Shown: in pieces, positions 1 to 9,153 of the stretch
Layout of the letters: each line of letters opens with the position of its first letter
How positions within the stretch are numbered: position 1 is the first letter of the stretch
NCBI RefSeq assembly: GCF_001280005.1
Contig: NZ_LGDW01000475.1
Coordinates: forward strand, 1 to 37,207
DNA: 37,207 nt
Reading direction: 5' to 3'
DNA from: Streptomyces sp. NRRL WC-3618
GTDB lineage: Bacteria; Actinomycetota; Actinomycetes; Streptomycetales; Streptomycetaceae
Notes under the pieces: model-generated
Told to the model about the DNA's origin: nothing
Seen by the model: only the letters and a program-made list of their open reading frames with translations
Database searches by the model: none
Translations under genes and position numbers: made by a program

Positions 1-589
1 CGACGTCGACGATCAGCTTGTCGAAGTCGGTGCGCTGCTCGACACGCGTGGCCTCGACCTTGTACGTGACCTTGAGGACCGGCGAGTAGATCGAGTCGAT
101 CGGAATACGCCCGATCTCCTGACCCACCTGCTTGTTCTGCACCGCGGAGACATAACCGCGACCGCGCTCGACGGTCAGCTCCATCTCCAGCTTGCCCTTG
201 CCGTTGAGCGTGGCGAGGACGAGGTCGGGGTTGTGCACCTCGACACCGGCCGGCGGCGCGATGTCGGCGGCGGTGACGAGACCCGGACCCTGCTTGCGCA
301 GGTACATGACGACCGGCTCGTCCTGCTCGCTGCTCACCACGAGCTGCTTGATGTTGAGGATGAGGTCGGTGACGTCTTCCTTGACACCCGGCACGGTGGT
401 GAACTCGTGCAGCACGCCGTCGATACGGATGCTGGTGACAGCGGCACCCGGAATCGAGGAGAGAAGGGTCCGGCGAAGTGAGTTACCGAGGGTGTAGCCG
501 AATCCCGGCTCCAGCGGCTCGATGACGAACCGGGAGCGGAACTCGTCGACGACCTCTTCGGCCAACGAGGGGCGCTGAGCAATCAGCAT
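1..589 (-). CDS. rpoA: RNA polymerase alpha subunit (5' part, cut by window start)
   Basis: The alpha subunit nucleates RNA polymerase assembly. The N-terminal domain dimerises and holds beta and beta'; the C-terminal domain, which lies outside the window, contacts UP elements and activators. About 196 residues are visible, opening [17 protein letters not shown] and containing the family blocks [20 protein letters not shown] and [19 protein letters not shown] of the alpha-NTD. The ATG at 587-589 is the start that matches actinobacterial RpoA. It is the last gene of the superoperon in this window, 130 nt after rpsK; rplQ would be expected next, outside. No internal stop is seen. The identification is secure. 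Confidence 0.97.
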   Translation of the reverse strand, partial: MLIAQRPSLAEEVVDEFRSRFVIEPLEPGFGYTLGNSLRRTLLSSIPGAAVTSIRIDGVLHEFTTVPGVKEDVTDLILNIKQLVVSSEQDEPVVMYLRKQGPGLVTAADIAPPAGVEVHNPDLVLATLNGKGKLEMELTVERGRGYVSAVQNKQVGQEIGRIPIDSIYSPVLKVTYKVEATRVEQRTDFDKLIVDV

Positions 590-649
590 GGTGTGATCCT
601 TCAGTCATGGGCACCCGCTATTTGATGCCCGACCAGTACTACAAGGGTA

Positions 650-683
650 CGGGCGATACGCCTCCGAAGAGCCGTACCGCCCG
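650..683 (-). terminator. Hairpin between rpsK and rpoA
   Basis: An 11-bp inverted repeat (arms 650-660 and 673-683) lies in the rpsK-rpoA gap. The one non-Watson-Crick position becomes a G-U pair only in minus-strand RNA, so the structure fits the operon transcript. There is no U-run after it, so an attenuator or processing site is more likely than a full terminator. Confidence 0.4.
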
Positions 684-719
684 AATCCTCAAACCGCCAA
701 GCTGCAGCCGAACGTCAGA

Positions 720-1124
720 TCAGACGCGGCGGCGCTTGGGCGGACGGCAACCGTTGTGCGGAGTCGGCGTGACGTCCTGGATGGAGCCGACCTCGAGACC
801 GGTCGCCTGAAGCGAACGGATGGCCGTCTCGCGACCCGAACCCGGGCCCTTGACGAAGACGTCAACCTTGCGCATGCCGTGCTCCTGCGCGCGGCGGGCG
901 GCCGACTCGGCAGCCATCTGCGCGGCGAAGGGGGTGGACTTGCGCGAGCCCTTGAAGCCGACGTGGCCGGCGGAGGCCCAGGAGATCACGTTGCCCGCGG
1001 GGTCCGTGATCGAGACGATGGTGTTGTTGAACGTGCTCTTGATGTGAGCGTGCCCATGAGCGACGTTCTTCTTTTCCTTGCGGCGCACCTTCTTGGCAGC
1101 GCCCTGACGACCCTTGGGGGGCAT
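720..1124 (-). CDS. rpsK: 30S ribosomal protein S11
   Basis: S11 (134 aa) lies on the platform of the 30S subunit and helps shape the mRNA exit site. The protein opens with [20 protein letters not shown], typical of actinobacterial S11. It carries the conserved segments [16 protein letters not shown] and [20 protein letters not shown], and ends in the basic [12 protein letters not shown] tail. The ATG start is preceded by GGAGA. It sits between rpsM and rpoA in the usual alpha-operon order. Confidence 0.98.
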   Translation of the reverse strand: MPPKGRQGAAKKVRRKEKKNVAHGHAHIKSTFNNTIVSITDPAGNVISWASAGHVGFKGSRKSTPFAAQMAAESAARRAQEHGMRKVDVFVKGPGSGRETAIRSLQATGLEVGSIQDVTPTPHNGCRPPKRRRV

Positions 1125-1193
1125 CTAAATCTCCTACAGGGAGGTGGTCGGTCCTACAGCGAAGACCGCTGATGAAGCGTTGTCCGCTGAGGA

Positions 1194-1574
1194 CTACTTC
1201 TTGCCCGGCTTCTTCTTGCCGGCGATGGCGCGACGCGGGCCCTTGCGGGTACGAGCGTTCGTGCTGGTGCGCTGACCGTGGACGGGCAGGCCACGGCGGT
1301 GGCGAATACCCTGGTAGCAGCCGATCTCGATCTTGCGGCGAATGTCGCCCTGGATCTCGCGACGGAGGTCACCCTCAGTCTTGATGTTGGCGTCCACGTA
1401 CTCGCGGATCGCGACGAGCTGCTCCTCGGAGAGGTCTCGAACACGGGTGTTCGGGTCCACCCCAGTCTCCGCCAGCGTCAGCTGGGAGAGGGTCCGGCCG
1501 ATGCCGAACACGTAGGTGAGGGCGACCTCCACGCGCTTTTCGCGCGGGATGTCAACACCGGAAACGCGTGCCAT
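1194..1574 (-). CDS. rpsM: 30S ribosomal protein S13
   Basis: S13 (126 aa) is in the 30S head. It contacts L5 and L31 across the inter-subunit bridge, and its C-terminal tail touches P-site tRNA. Visible hallmarks are [20 protein letters not shown] at the N-terminus, the helix-hairpin-helix region, and the [20 protein letters not shown] segment before a lysine-rich tail (AGKKKPGKK). The ATG at 1574 has GGAG about 7 nt upstream. It is the first alpha-operon gene after rpmJ, with a 194-nt gap before it. Confidence 0.98.
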   Translation of the reverse strand: MARVSGVDIPREKRVEVALTYVFGIGRTLSQLTLAETGVDPNTRVRDLSEEQLVAIREYVDANIKTEGDLRREIQGDIRRKIEIGCYQGIRHRRGLPVHGQRTSTNARTRKGPRRAIAGKKKPGKK

Positions 1575-1768
1575 TCAATGGCTCCAGTTGTCGTTCGGAG
1601 GTCTTCCACAAGGCCGTTTCCCAGCCGCCGTATGAGGTACGAACTGGGTCCCCGGCCTCCGACCGGGGGTATCAGGTCTCTTGGAACTCCAGACCTGGGC
1701 CCTGCGTATGAACATGTACTACTGCTCGCGTCGCGCGAAGTTCTGCGGGTGCAGAAGGGGGTCGTGCG

Positions 1769-1882
1769 TCAGCCCTGGCGCTGCTTGTGGCGCGGGTTCT
1801 CGCAGATGACCATGACCCGACCATGACGGCGGATCACCCTGCACTTGTCGCAGATCTTCTTGACGCTCGGCTTGACCTTCAT
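1769..1882 (-). CDS. rpmJ: 50S ribosomal protein L36, zinc-binding form
   Basis: This 37-aa gene encodes L36, a small 23S rRNA-binding protein. Translation gives [14 protein letters not shown] at the start and [10 protein letters not shown] at the end. Cys11, Cys14, Cys27 and His32 form the zinc ribbon, so this is the zinc-dependent (C+) version. Actinomycetes often carry a zinc-independent paralogue under Zur control elsewhere; none is in this window. The start ATG at 1880-1882 has GGAGAA about 11 nt upstream. It lies in the expected slot between infA and rpsM. Confidence 0.95.
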   Translation of the reverse strand: MKVKPSVKKICDKCRVIRRHGRVMVICENPRHKQRQG

Positions 1883-1942
1883 GGGGTGAGGTTCTCCGGG
1901 TCAGTTGCCGGCGGTCCCGCTAGCACGGGACGTGGGCAAGAT

Positions 1943-2164
1943 CTACTTGTATCGGTAGACGATGCGGCCACGCGTCAGGTCGTACGGAGACAGCTCCACC
2001 ACGACCCGGTCGTCAGGGAGGATGCGGATGTAGTGCATACGCATCTTGCCGCTGATGTGTGCCAGGACCTGGTGGCCGTTCTGGAGCTCAACCTTGAACA
2101 TGGCGTTCGGAAGAGACTCGACGACAGTGCCCTCGATCTCGATGGCACCTTGCTTCTTGGCCAC
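1943..2164 (-). CDS. infA: Translation initiation factor IF-1
   Basis: IF-1 (73 aa) occupies the 30S A site during initiation and assists IF-2 and IF-3. It is a single S1/OB-fold domain. The sequence opens [20 protein letters not shown], continues with [19 protein letters not shown], and ends with the conserved [10 protein letters not shown]. Translation starts at a GTG (2162-2164) with a GAAGGG-type ribosome binding site. A 799-nt gap separates its start from map, and most of that gap is a repeat array, so the gene may use its own promoter; none is obvious in the about 80 nt immediately upstream. Confidence 0.98.
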   Translation of the reverse strand: MAKKQGAIEIEGTVVESLPNAMFKVELQNGHQVLAHISGKMRMHYIRILPDDRVVVELSPYDLTRGRIVYRYK

Positions 2165-2382
2165 GCTTCGCCCTTCGAATCGACTACCTTGATCGACTCC
2201 CTTGCGTCCCCCCAGAGGGGCCGCATGCGGACATGCGGGTGCACGAGAGCCGACGAGTCAGTCTACGTCAGCACCCCCGGAAAGACGAATCGAGGAAGAG
2301 TGCCCCACCGGAATGATCCTTAACCGGCCCCAGCGAACGCACCCGCCACCAGATCCCCCGAAACCCACCCCGACCGGGACCC

Positions 2383-2935
2383 AGGGGCCCCAGTCCCCGC
2401 AAGGCATGGAGCGGACGCAGTCCCCGCCAAAAACCCCCGAACTCCCCCGCGAGGGGTGCAAGGGACCCAGTCCCCACGAGGGGCCCAGCACACGCACTCC
2501 CCACGAGGGGCCCAGGGGACGCAGTCCCCGCCAGGGGTGCGGCGCACGCACTCCCCGCCAGGGGCCCGGAACCCATCCCCGAGCGGGGTGCAGCGCACGT
2601 ACTCCCCCGCCAGGGGCCCGGAACCCACCCCCGAGCGGGGTGCAGCGCACGTACTCTCCGCGAGGGGCCCAGCGCACGCAGTCCCCGCCAGGGGGACAGC
2701 GCACGCACTCCCCGCCAGAGCCCCGGAACCCACCCCCGAGCGGGGTGCAGCGCACGTACTCTCCGCGAGGGGCCCAGCGCACGTACTCCCCGCCAGGGGG
2801 ACAGCGCACGCACTCCCCGCCAGGGCCCGGAACCCATCCCCGCGAGGGGTGCAGGGGACGCAGTCCCCGCCGGGGGTCCAGGGGGCCTGCCCCCTCGTCG
2901 GGGTCGAAGGGGCGGAGCCCCTGGGGATGGGACGG
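2383..2935. repeat. GC-rich tandem repeat array between map and infA
   Basis: The 799-nt gap between map and infA has no credible gene. It is filled by a hierarchical repeat of about 26-bp units (GCGCACGCACTCCCCGCCAG plus GGGCCC and variants). These are organised into about 52-bp pairs and near-identical units of about 105 bp starting at 2619 and 2724, with a partial third copy at 2828. Each unit can fold, for example GGGGACGCAGTCCCC (6-bp stem, 3-nt loop). The map-proximal edge (about 2870-2960) contains AAGGGGCGGAGCCCCTGG and GATGGGACGGGTAGGGGCGG, a hairpin-type block I recognise as dispersed in Streptomyces genomes. Open frames across the array on both strands give only low-complexity Pro/Arg/Gly peptides and are artefacts. 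Confidence 0.85.
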
Positions 2936-2963
2936 GTAGGGGCGGCGGGGGCGAAGAAAACCC

Positions 2964-3800
2964 CTACGCCAGCGGATCCGGCGCCGCAGTCACCCCAAGC
3001 TCCGCCAACTTCGCCGCCCCCCCGTCGGGAGACGTAAGCACCAACGGCCCCGCCTCAGTCAACGCCACCGAGTGCTCCCAGTGCGACGACCACGTCCCGT
3101 CCGTCGTGATGACAGTCCAGTCGTCCGCAAGGACCTCCGTACGCGGCGTCCCCAACGACACCATCGGCTCGATGGCAAGACAGAACCCAGGGACCAGCTT
3201 CGGCCCCTTCCCCCGCTTGCGCTCGACGTAGTTCAGCAGATGCGGGTCCATGTGCATCTCGGTCCCGATGCCATGCCCGCCGTAGTCCTCGATGATCCCG
3301 TACCGACCGCCCCCCGCCTTCGGCTGACGACGGATGTACGTCTCGATCGCACGCGAGACATCCACCAGCCGGTTCCCCAGCTTCATCGCGGCGATCCCCG
3401 CCCACATCGACTCCTCCGTGACCCGGGACAACTCCACCAGCTCCGGAGCATGCCCCGACCCCACGAACGCCGTGTACGCCGCGTCCCCGTGCCAGCCGTC
3501 GACGATCGCGCCGCAGTCGATGGAGATGATGTCCCCGTCCTTCAGCACGACCTCGTCGGAGGGGATGCCGTGGACGACGACCTCGTTGACGGAGGTGCAG
3601 ATGGTGGCCGGGAACCCGCCGTACCCGAGGAAGTTCGGCTTGGCGTTGTGCTCCGCGAGCACCTTCCGCGCGACCAGGTCCAGATCCTTCGTACTGGCGC
3701 CCGGCACGGCCGCCTCACGAGTGGCCGCGTGGATGGCGGCGACGACAAGCCCCGCCTCGCGCATCTTGGCGATCTGCTCGGGGGTCTTAATCTGCACCAT
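2964..3800 (-). CDS. map: Methionine aminopeptidase, type I
   Basis: This metalloenzyme (278 aa) removes the initiator methionine from nascent proteins with a small second residue. The chosen start MVQIKTPEQIAKMREAG at 3800 has AGGAGG 11 nt upstream; a longer frame to 3938 lacks support. Pita-bread-fold metal ligands are visible in ISIDCGAIVDGWHGDAAYT (two Asp), GGHGIGTEMHMDP (His), AIEPMV (Glu) and WEHSVALTE (Glu). The length fits the type Ia family, with no N-terminal zinc-finger extension. It follows adk in the spc part of the superoperon. A strong hairpin precedes it and the repeat array follows it. Confidence 0.97.
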   Translation of the reverse strand: MVQIKTPEQIAKMREAGLVVAAIHAATREAAVPGASTKDLDLVARKVLAEHNAKPNFLGYGGFPATICTSVNEVVVHGIPSDEVVLKDGDIISIDCGAIVDGWHGDAAYTAFVGSGHAPELVELSRVTEESMWAGIAAMKLGNRLVDVSRAIETYIRRQPKAGGGRYGIIEDYGGHGIGTEMHMDPHLLNYVERKRGKGPKLVPGFCLAIEPMVSLGTPRTEVLADDWTVITTDGTWSSHWEHSVALTEAGPLVLTSPDGGAAKLAELGVTAAPDPLA

Positions 3801-3913
3801 TATGAATTGCGCCTCCTGGCCACTGATACCGCGGCGCTCCAGGATACGTGCACGTACGGACGCACACCGAAACGGTCGCCCACCGGCGACGAAGACCGCA
3901 GCAGAGACCGCAA

Positions 3914-3958
3914 CAGAGAAGCCCCCGTCGTCCACCACGGACGACGAGGGCTTCTCTG
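3914..3958 (-). terminator. Long hairpin between adk and map
   Basis: A 20-bp stem (arms 3914-3933 and 3939-3958) with a 5-nt loop sits 31 nt after the adk stop. The only mismatch becomes a U-G pair in minus-strand RNA. There is no clean U-tract, so partial termination or mRNA end protection is likely. This would separate secY-adk expression from map. Confidence 0.6.
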
Positions 3959-3989
3959 CGGGATTCCGAACGCTTCTACCAGCTACCTG

Positions 3990-4652
3990 CTAGCTACCAT
4001 CCTCGTCGCGCCGAAGCGCGCCCATGGAACGAGCCGTGACCTCTTCGACCTTGCCCAACGCGGAGATGGTGACGACCAGTCCCTGCGTCTTGTAGTAGTC
4101 GATGATCGGCTCGGTCTGGGTGTGGTAGACCTCCAGCCGCTTGCGGACCGTCTCCTCGGAGTCGTCGTCCCGCTGGTACAGCTCGCCACCGCAGGTGTCA
4201 CAGACACCCTCGGTCTTCGGCGCCTGGTACGTGACGTGGAAGACGTGCGCCGAGTCGTTACGGCAGATGCGGCGGCCGGCGATGCGCTTGACCACCTCGT
4301 CCTCGGGGACCTCCAGGTCGAGAACCGCGTCCAGCTTCATGGACTCGGCCTTGAGCATCTCGTCCAGCGCCTCGGCCTGCGAGACGTTCCGCGGGAAGCC
4401 GTCCAGCAGGAAGCCGTTCACCGCGTCGGGCTGCTCCATGCGGTCCTTGGCCATCGCGATCGTGACCTCGTCCGGCACCAGGTTGCCCGCGTCCATGTAG
4501 GACTTCGCGAGCTTCCCGAGTTCCGTCTGCTTGCTGATATTGGCCCGGAAGAGGTCGCCCGTGGAGATGTGCGGGATCGACAGGTTCTTGGCGAGGAACG
4601 CGGCCTGCGTTCCCTTCCCGGCACCAGGCGGCCCGACGAGGACGATACGCAT
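3990..4652 (-). CDS. adk: Adenylate kinase
   Basis: Adenylate kinase (220 aa) interconverts ATP + AMP and 2 ADP. The P-loop GPPGAGKGTQ is at residues 8-17, followed by the AMP-binding STGDLFRANI and the DGFPRN motif. The lid is the long form, with CRNDS...CDTCGG cysteines plus a histidine that could form a zinc site. The ATG at 4650-4652 overlaps the secY stop in TGATG, so translation is probably coupled. The order secY-adk-map-infA is standard for this family of operons. Confidence 0.98.
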   Translation of the reverse strand: MRIVLVGPPGAGKGTQAAFLAKNLSIPHISTGDLFRANISKQTELGKLAKSYMDAGNLVPDEVTIAMAKDRMEQPDAVNGFLLDGFPRNVSQAEALDEMLKAESMKLDAVLDLEVPEDEVVKRIAGRRICRNDSAHVFHVTYQAPKTEGVCDTCGGELYQRDDDSEETVRKRLEVYHTQTEPIIDYYKTQGLVVTISALGKVEEVTARSMGALRRDEDGS

Positions 4653-5971
4653 CAGCGGAGGAACCCTTCGTAATTGCGCTGCTGGAGCTGGCTCTCAATC
4701 TGCTTCACGGTCTCGAGACCGACACCCACGATGATGAGGATGCTGGTCCCGCCGAACGGGAAGTTCTGGTTTGCATTGAAACCAACCAACGCCATCGTCG
4801 GTACGAGAGCGATCAGACCCAGGTACAGCGAACCCGGCCAGGTGATCCGGTTGAGTACGTAGCTCAGGTACTCAGCAGTCGGCCGACCAGCCCGGATGCC
4901 CGGGATGAAGCCACCATACTTCTTCATGTTGTCGGCTACTTCTTCGGGGTTGAAGGAGATGGCGACATAGAAGAACGCGAAGAAAACGATCAGCAAGAAG
5001 TAGGTGGCGATGTAGACCGGGTGGCTTCCCTTGGTCAGGTTCTGCTCGATCCACGTCTTCCAACCGGAGTTGCCGCCGGCGAACTGGGCGACCAGCGCGG
5101 GGATGTAGAGCAGCGACGAGGCAAAGATCACAGGGATGATGCCGGCCTGGTTGACCTTGAGCGGAATGTACGTCGACGTACCGCCGTAGGACCGGCGGCC
5201 GATCATGCGCTTCGCGTACTGGACCGGGATACGGCGCTGAGCCTGCTCGACGAAGACCACCAGTCCGACCATGACGAGGCCGACGACGATGACCGTACCG
5301 AACTCGATCCAGCCGTCCGCCAGCTTGCCCTGGGTCTTGATGGACCACAGCGCGGCCGGGAAGGTGGCGGCGATCGAGATGAACATCAGGATCGACATGC
5401 CATTGCCGATGCCACGGTCGGTGATGAGCTCACCGAGCCACATGACCACGGCCGTACCGGCGGTCATGGTGATGACCATGGTGATGGTCACGAAGATCGA
5501 CTGGTCCGGGACAATCTCGTTGGCGACCGTGCAGCCGCTGAAGAGCGCACCGCTGCGCGCGGTGGCGACGAGACCAGTGCCCTGGAGGATGGCGAGAGCC
5601 ACTGTCAGGTAACGGGTGTACTGCGTGATCTTCGTTGTGCCCGCCTGGCCCTCCTTCTTGAGGGCTTCCAGACGCGGGATCACCACCGTCAGCAGCTGCA
5701 GGATGATGCTCGCCGTGATGTACGGCATGATGCCCAGCGCGAAGATCGTGATCTGCAGCAGCGCCCCGCCGCTGAACATGTTCACCAGACCGAACAGGCC
5801 CTGGTTTCCGCCCTTCGCGGCGACGTCGATACACGTCTGGACGTTCCGATAGTCGACACCTGGGATCGGGATGTGCGTGCCCACCCGATAGACCACGATG
5901 ATGCCGAGCGTGAAGAGCAGCTTCTTGCGCAGGTCGGGCGTCTTGAACGCCCGGGCGAACGCGGTGAGCAC
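4652..5971 (-). CDS. secY: Preprotein translocase subunit SecY
   Basis: SecY (439 aa) is the ten-helix channel of the Sec translocon in the plasma membrane, working with SecE, SecG and SecA. The sequence starts MLTAFARAFKTPDLRKKLLF, has the plug region GGALLQITIFALGIMPYITA and several further hydrophobic helices, and a short cytosolic C-terminus. Translation starts at GTG (5971) with GCAGGAGG 5-10 nt upstream. The 243-nt gap from rplO, with a perfect hairpin, suggests that secY-adk is at least partly a separate transcriptional segment. Confidence 0.98.
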   Translation of the reverse strand: MLTAFARAFKTPDLRKKLLFTLGIIVVYRVGTHIPIPGVDYRNVQTCIDVAAKGGNQGLFGLVNMFSGGALLQITIFALGIMPYITASIILQLLTVVIPRLEALKKEGQAGTTKITQYTRYLTVALAILQGTGLVATARSGALFSGCTVANEIVPDQSIFVTITMVITMTAGTAVVMWLGELITDRGIGNGMSILMFISIAATFPAALWSIKTQGKLADGWIEFGTVIVVGLVMVGLVVFVEQAQRRIPVQYAKRMIGRRSYGGTSTYIPLKVNQAGIIPVIFASSLLYIPALVAQFAGGNSGWKTWIEQNLTKGSHPVYIATYFLLIVFFAFFYVAISFNPEEVADNMKKYGGFIPGIRAGRPTAEYLSYVLNRITWPGSLYLGLIALVPTMALVGFNANQNFPFGGTSILIIVGVGLETVKQIESQLQQRNYEGFLR

Positions 5972-6146
5972 GGTGCCTCCTGCGACCCCCGCGCTACTGC
6001 GTAGAGGTGACGGTTTTGAGGTTCGACGAATACGTTGACAGATAACTAACAGCCGAGAGGCGTCCGGAGTTCCTCAGGAACACAGCGGACTCAGCTTGAC
6101 AGTGCTGGCCACCTTACCGGCGACCATGCGTCCTAGGAACGACCAA

Positions 6147-6178
6147 CCGGGGATACCCCATTTGTGGGGTATCCCCGG
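6147..6178 (-). terminator. Perfect 14-bp hairpin between rplO and secY
   Basis: Arms CCGGGGATACCCCA (6147-6160) and its exact complement (6165-6178) flank a 4-nt loop. In the minus direction the stem is followed by TTGGTCGTTCC, only moderately T-rich. It is probably a leaky terminator or attenuator that tunes secY relative to the ribosomal genes. Confidence 0.65.
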
Positions 6179-6214
6179 CAGGGATCGCTCAGGTCATCGA
6201 GACGCCTGTGATTC

Positions 6215-6670
6215 TCAGACGAGCTCGGTGACGGTACCGCCGGCGGCGGTGATCTTCTCCTTGGCGGAGCCGGAGACGGCGTCGACCGTCACCTGCAGCG
6301 CCACGGAGATCTCGCCCTGGCCGAGGACCTTGACGAGGCTGTTCTTGCGAACGGCACCCTTGGCGACGAGACCCTCGACGGTGACCTCGCCACCCTCCGG
6401 GTACAGCGCGCCCAGCTTGTCGAGGTTCACGACCTGGAACTCGGTCTTGAACGGGTTCTTGAAGCCCTTGAGCTTCGGGAGACGCATGTGGAGGGGCATC
6501 TGGCCACCCTCGAAGCGCTCCGGAACCTGGTAACGAGCCTTCGTGCCCTTGGTACCACGTCCAGCCGTCTTACCCTTCGACGCCTCACCACGACCCACAC
6601 GGGTCTTGGCGGTTTTGGCGCCCGGGGCGGGACGGAGGTTGTGGATCTTGAGCGGGTTGTTCTCCGCCAT
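6215..6670 (-). CDS. rplO: 50S ribosomal protein L15
   Basis: L15 (151 aa) is a late-assembly 50S protein. The N-terminal glycine/lysine-rich extension that threads into 23S rRNA is visible ([20 protein letters not shown] and [11 protein letters not shown]), followed by the globular [20 protein letters not shown] core. The start ATG at 6670 has AGGAGGT 10 nt upstream, lying within the end of rpmD (gap 2 nt). The gene is followed by a strong hairpin before secY. Confidence 0.98.
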   Translation of the reverse strand: MAENNPLKIHNLRPAPGAKTAKTRVGRGEASKGKTAGRGTKGTKARYQVPERFEGGQMPLHMRLPKLKGFKNPFKTEFQVVNLDKLGALYPEGGEVTVEGLVAKGAVRKNSLVKVLGQGEISVALQVTVDAVSGSAKEKITAAGGTVTELV

Positions 6671-6672
6671 GA

Positions 6673-6855
6673 TCAGTCGACCTCCTCAACCGTCACGAGG
6701 TGGCGGACGGTGTGAACCATTCCGCGGAACTCGGGGCGGTCCTCCTTGACGACCACGGTGTTGATTCCCTTGAGACCAAGGGACCGCAGCGTGTCACGGT
6801 GGTTCTGCTTGCTGCCGATGTACGACTTCGTCTGCGTGACCTTGAGGCGAGCCAT
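6673..6855 (-). CDS. rpmD: 50S ribosomal protein L30
   Basis: L30 is a small (60 aa) two-helix, three-strand 50S protein. The sequence [37 protein letters not shown] and [13 protein letters not shown] fits the family throughout. The start at 6855 overlaps the rpsE stop by one base (TAATG). A longer frame to 7044 is only a read-through into rpsE sequence in another frame and is not the gene. Confidence 0.97.
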   Translation of the reverse strand: MARLKVTQTKSYIGSKQNHRDTLRSLGLKGINTVVVKEDRPEFRGMVHTVRHLVTVEEVD

Positions 6856-7460
6856 TACGCACCCGCTCCCGCACGCGCACGGAGCAGAGCCGCGGGGGCG
6901 ACGTCCTCGAGGGGCAGACCACGGCGAGCCGCGATCTCCTCGGGACGCTGCAGGCCCTTGAGGGCCGCCACGGTCGCGTGCACGATGTTGATCGCGTTGG
7001 ACGAGCCGAGCGACTTCGACAGGATGTCGTGAACGCCGGCGCACTCCAGGACAGCACGCACCGGGCCACCGGCGATAACGCCGGTACCGGGGGAAGCAGG
7101 CTTGAGCAGGACGACGCCCGCGGCCTTCTCGCCCGTGATCGGGTGCGGGATGGTGCCCTGGATACGGGGGACCTTGAAGAAGTGCTTCTTGGCCTCTTCA
7201 ACACCCTTGGCGATCGCGGCCGGCACCTCCTTGGCCTTGCCGTAACCGACACCGACGGTGCCATCGCCATCGCCCACTACGACGAGCGCAGTGAAGCTGA
7301 AGCGACGACCACCCTTCACAACCTTGGCGACGCGGTTGATCGCGACAACGCGCTCAACGTACGCGGTCTTCTCGGCGGCAGCAGCGCCGCCGTCACGGCC
7401 CTTCCGGTCCCGCCGCTCGCCGCCACCGGCACCGCTTCCGCGGCGCTGGGGTCCAGCCAT
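6855..7460 (-). CDS. rpsE: 30S ribosomal protein S5
   Basis: S5 (201 aa) sits at the mRNA entry side of the 30S subunit and influences decoding accuracy. The N-terminus is an actinobacterial low-complexity stretch (Gly/Arg/Asp, residues 1-30). It is followed by the double-stranded-RNA-binding-like block [20 protein letters not shown] and the C-terminal block [23 protein letters not shown] at 7460. Spectinomycin-loop residues look like wild type (KVVKGGRR). It is coupled to rpmD by TAATG. Confidence 0.98.
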   Translation of the reverse strand: MAGPQRRGSGAGGGERRDRKGRDGGAAAAEKTAYVERVVAINRVAKVVKGGRRFSFTALVVVGDGDGTVGVGYGKAKEVPAAIAKGVEEAKKHFFKVPRIQGTIPHPITGEKAAGVVLLKPASPGTGVIAGGPVRAVLECAGVHDILSKSLGSSNAINIVHATVAALKGLQRPEEIAARRGLPLEDVAPAALLRARAGAGA

Positions 7461-7530
7461 TGGATTACCTCTCTCTTTTTCCGCTAGCTACGCTGCGCCG
7501 CGGCACAAGGCCGCAAGCGCGACGGGCGGC

Positions 7531-7917
7531 TCAGAACTTGAGCCCGGCTTCGCGGGCGGCGTCGGCCAGGGCGGCGATGCGACCGGCGTACCGGCTGCCA
7601 CCACGGTCGAACACAACGGCCTCGACACCTGCGGCCTTGGCGCGCTCGGCGACGAGTGCGCCGACCTTGCCCGCCTGCGCCGACTTGTCTTCGCCCTCGT
7701 TACCGCGGATCGAGGCGTCCAGGGTCGACGCCGACGCCAGGGTGTGACCCTGGATGTCGTCGATGACCTGGGCCACGATGTGGCGGTTAGAGCGGGTGAC
7801 AACCAGGCGGGGACGCTCAGCCGTTCCGTTGACCTTCTTACGGATCCGGATGTGACGCCGCTTGATGGCAGCACGCTTGTAAGCGTCGCCCTTAGCGATC
7901 TTCGTACCGTATGCCAT
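7531..7917 (-). CDS. rplR: 50S ribosomal protein L18
   Basis: L18 (128 aa) binds 5S rRNA with L5 and L25. Recognised from [20 protein letters not shown] at the N-terminus, [20 protein letters not shown] in the core and the C-terminal [14 protein letters not shown]. The start ATG lies 3 nt after the rplF stop, which favours translational coupling since the upstream purine tract is weak. Confidence 0.98.
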   Translation of the reverse strand: MAYGTKIAKGDAYKRAAIKRRHIRIRKKVNGTAERPRLVVTRSNRHIVAQVIDDIQGHTLASASTLDASIRGNEGEDKSAQAGKVGALVAERAKAAGVEAVVFDRGGSRYAGRIAALADAAREAGLKF

Positions 7918-7920
7918 GGC

Positions 7921-8460
7921 TTACTTACCCGCCTTTCCGACCTTGCGGCGGATGACTTCGCCCTCGTACTTGACGCCCTTGGCCTTGTACGGGTCAGGCT
8001 TGCGCAGCTTGCGGATGTTGGCCGCAACCTCGCCGACCTTCTGCTTGTCGATTCCCTCGACAGAGAAGCGGGTCGGGTTCTCGACCTTGAACGAGATGCC
8101 CTCGGGCGCCTCGACCGTGATCGGGTGGCTGTAGCCGAGCGCGAACTCGAGGCTCGAGCCCTTCGCCGCCACGCGGTAACCGACACCGCTGATTTCGAGC
8201 TTCTTCACGTAACCCGCGGTCACGCCGGTGATCATGTTCGCCACCAGCGTGCGGGACAGGCCGTGCAGGGCCTTGTTCTGACGCTCGTCGTTGGGGCGGG
8301 TGACGTTGAGAACGCCGTCCTCACCCTTGGCGATGTCGATCGGCGCAGCGACGGTGTGGGAGAGAGTGCCCTTGGGGCCCTTCACCTGGACCGTACGGCC
8401 GTCGATGGTGACGTCCACGCCGGCGGGAACCGTGATGGGGAGCTTGCCAATACGCGACAT
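7921..8460 (-). CDS. rplF: 50S ribosomal protein L6
   Basis: L6 (179 aa) lies near the sarcin-ricin loop and the factor-binding site. It opens [20 protein letters not shown] and shows two homologous halves. The second half carries the family signature [22 protein letters not shown] at 8460 with GGAGGA 9 nt upstream. It follows rpsH directly in spc order. Confidence 0.98.
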   Translation of the reverse strand: MSRIGKLPITVPAGVDVTIDGRTVQVKGPKGTLSHTVAAPIDIAKGEDGVLNVTRPNDERQNKALHGLSRTLVANMITGVTAGYVKKLEISGVGYRVAAKGSSLEFALGYSHPITVEAPEGISFKVENPTRFSVEGIDKQKVGEVAANIRKLRKPDPYKAKGVKYEGEVIRRKVGKAGK

Positions 8461-8481
8461 AGCTGTTTCCTCCGTTCCCTT

Positions 8482-8880
8482 CTACCAGACGTAGGCGAGG
8501 ACTTCTCCGCCTACGCCTTTCTTGCCGGCCTGCTTGTCGGTGAGGAGACCGTGCGACGTGGAGATGATCGCCACGCCCAGGCCGCCGAGCACCTTCGGCA
8601 GGTTGGTGGACTTCGCGTAAACCCGGAGACCGGGCTTGGAGATCCGCTTGATGCCCGCGATGGAGCGCTCACGGTTCGGACCGAACTTCAGCTCGAGGAC
8701 GAGCTTCTTGCCGACCTCGGCGTCCTCGACCTTCCAGCCCGTGATGAAGCCCTCCTGCTGGAGGATCTCCGCGATGTGAGACTTGATCTTGCTGTGCGGC
8801 ATCGCGACGTCGTCGTGGTATGCCGAGTTCGCGTTACGCAGACGAGTCAGCATGTCCGCGATCGGATCAGTCATGGTCAT
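8482..8880 (-). CDS. rpsH: 30S ribosomal protein S8
   Basis: S8 (132 aa) binds 16S rRNA helix 21 and is the classic translational repressor of the spc operon in enterobacteria; the same role here is inference. Visible: [32 protein letters not shown] and the C-terminal [20 protein letters not shown] signature. Two in-frame ATGs (8878-8880 and 8872-8874, MTMTDP) are possible starts; the second matches the more usual MTMTDP/MTDP variation. The gene is preceded by a 273-nt gap with hairpins, the largest gap between r-protein genes of this cluster. Confidence 0.97.
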   Translation of the reverse strand: MTMTDPIADMLTRLRNANSAYHDDVAMPHSKIKSHIAEILQQEGFITGWKVEDAEVGKKLVLELKFGPNRERSIAGIKRISKPGLRVYAKSTNLPKVLGGLGVAIISTSHGLLTDKQAGKKGVGGEVLAYVW

Positions 8881-9003
8881 GAATTGGCCTTCGGCCTCTC
8901 TCGCCGGGGTTTCCTGAATGCGCCATCCCTCTCCCCACTCACTCAGTGGCGGGACGGGTGCGGTGCGGGGGACCTACGGCGTAGTAAGTCGTACGGGCGG
9001 CAA

Positions 9004-9129
9004 TCAGGCGCCCAACCCCCCAAGCCTAAGCCATGAAGGGGAGGGCGCCTGACACGCCCATTGCTTACCGAGAGCTTCGGGAATCCCAATCCAGCCAGTC
9101 GGCCCGGAAGGGCCGCCCTTGAGGGGCGG
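9004..9129 (-). other. Two hairpins in the rpsN-rpsH gap
   Basis: The 273-nt gap 8881-9153 holds no gene. It contains a perfect 10-bp inverted repeat (9004-9013 with 9043-9052) whose interior CCCC/GGGG runs can extend the stem, and a 6-bp hairpin CCGCCC/GGGCGG (9113-9129) with a 5-nt loop. Position in front of rpsH makes an attenuator, processing site or r-protein binding site plausible; I cannot tell which. Confidence 0.45.
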
Positions 9130-9153
9130 TGGTCGGGCGACGGGAGGGAGGGA

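Noticed and set aside
2383..2935. CRISPR array
   Set aside because: Units are contiguous variants of the same sequence with no unique spacers and no cas genes nearby.
2202..2939. Proline-rich 245-codon frame (plus) and Gly/Arg frames (minus) in the map-infA gap
   Set aside because: They are translations of the tandem repeat in several frames at once; no start context and no non-repeat sequence.
3072..4673. 533-codon plus-strand frame
   Set aside because: Antisense of map and adk; no motif, Arg/Asp/Leu-rich.
7258..9036. 592-codon plus-strand frame
   Set aside because: Antisense of rpsE-rplR-rplF-rpsH and the gap; the real genes on the minus strand are certain.
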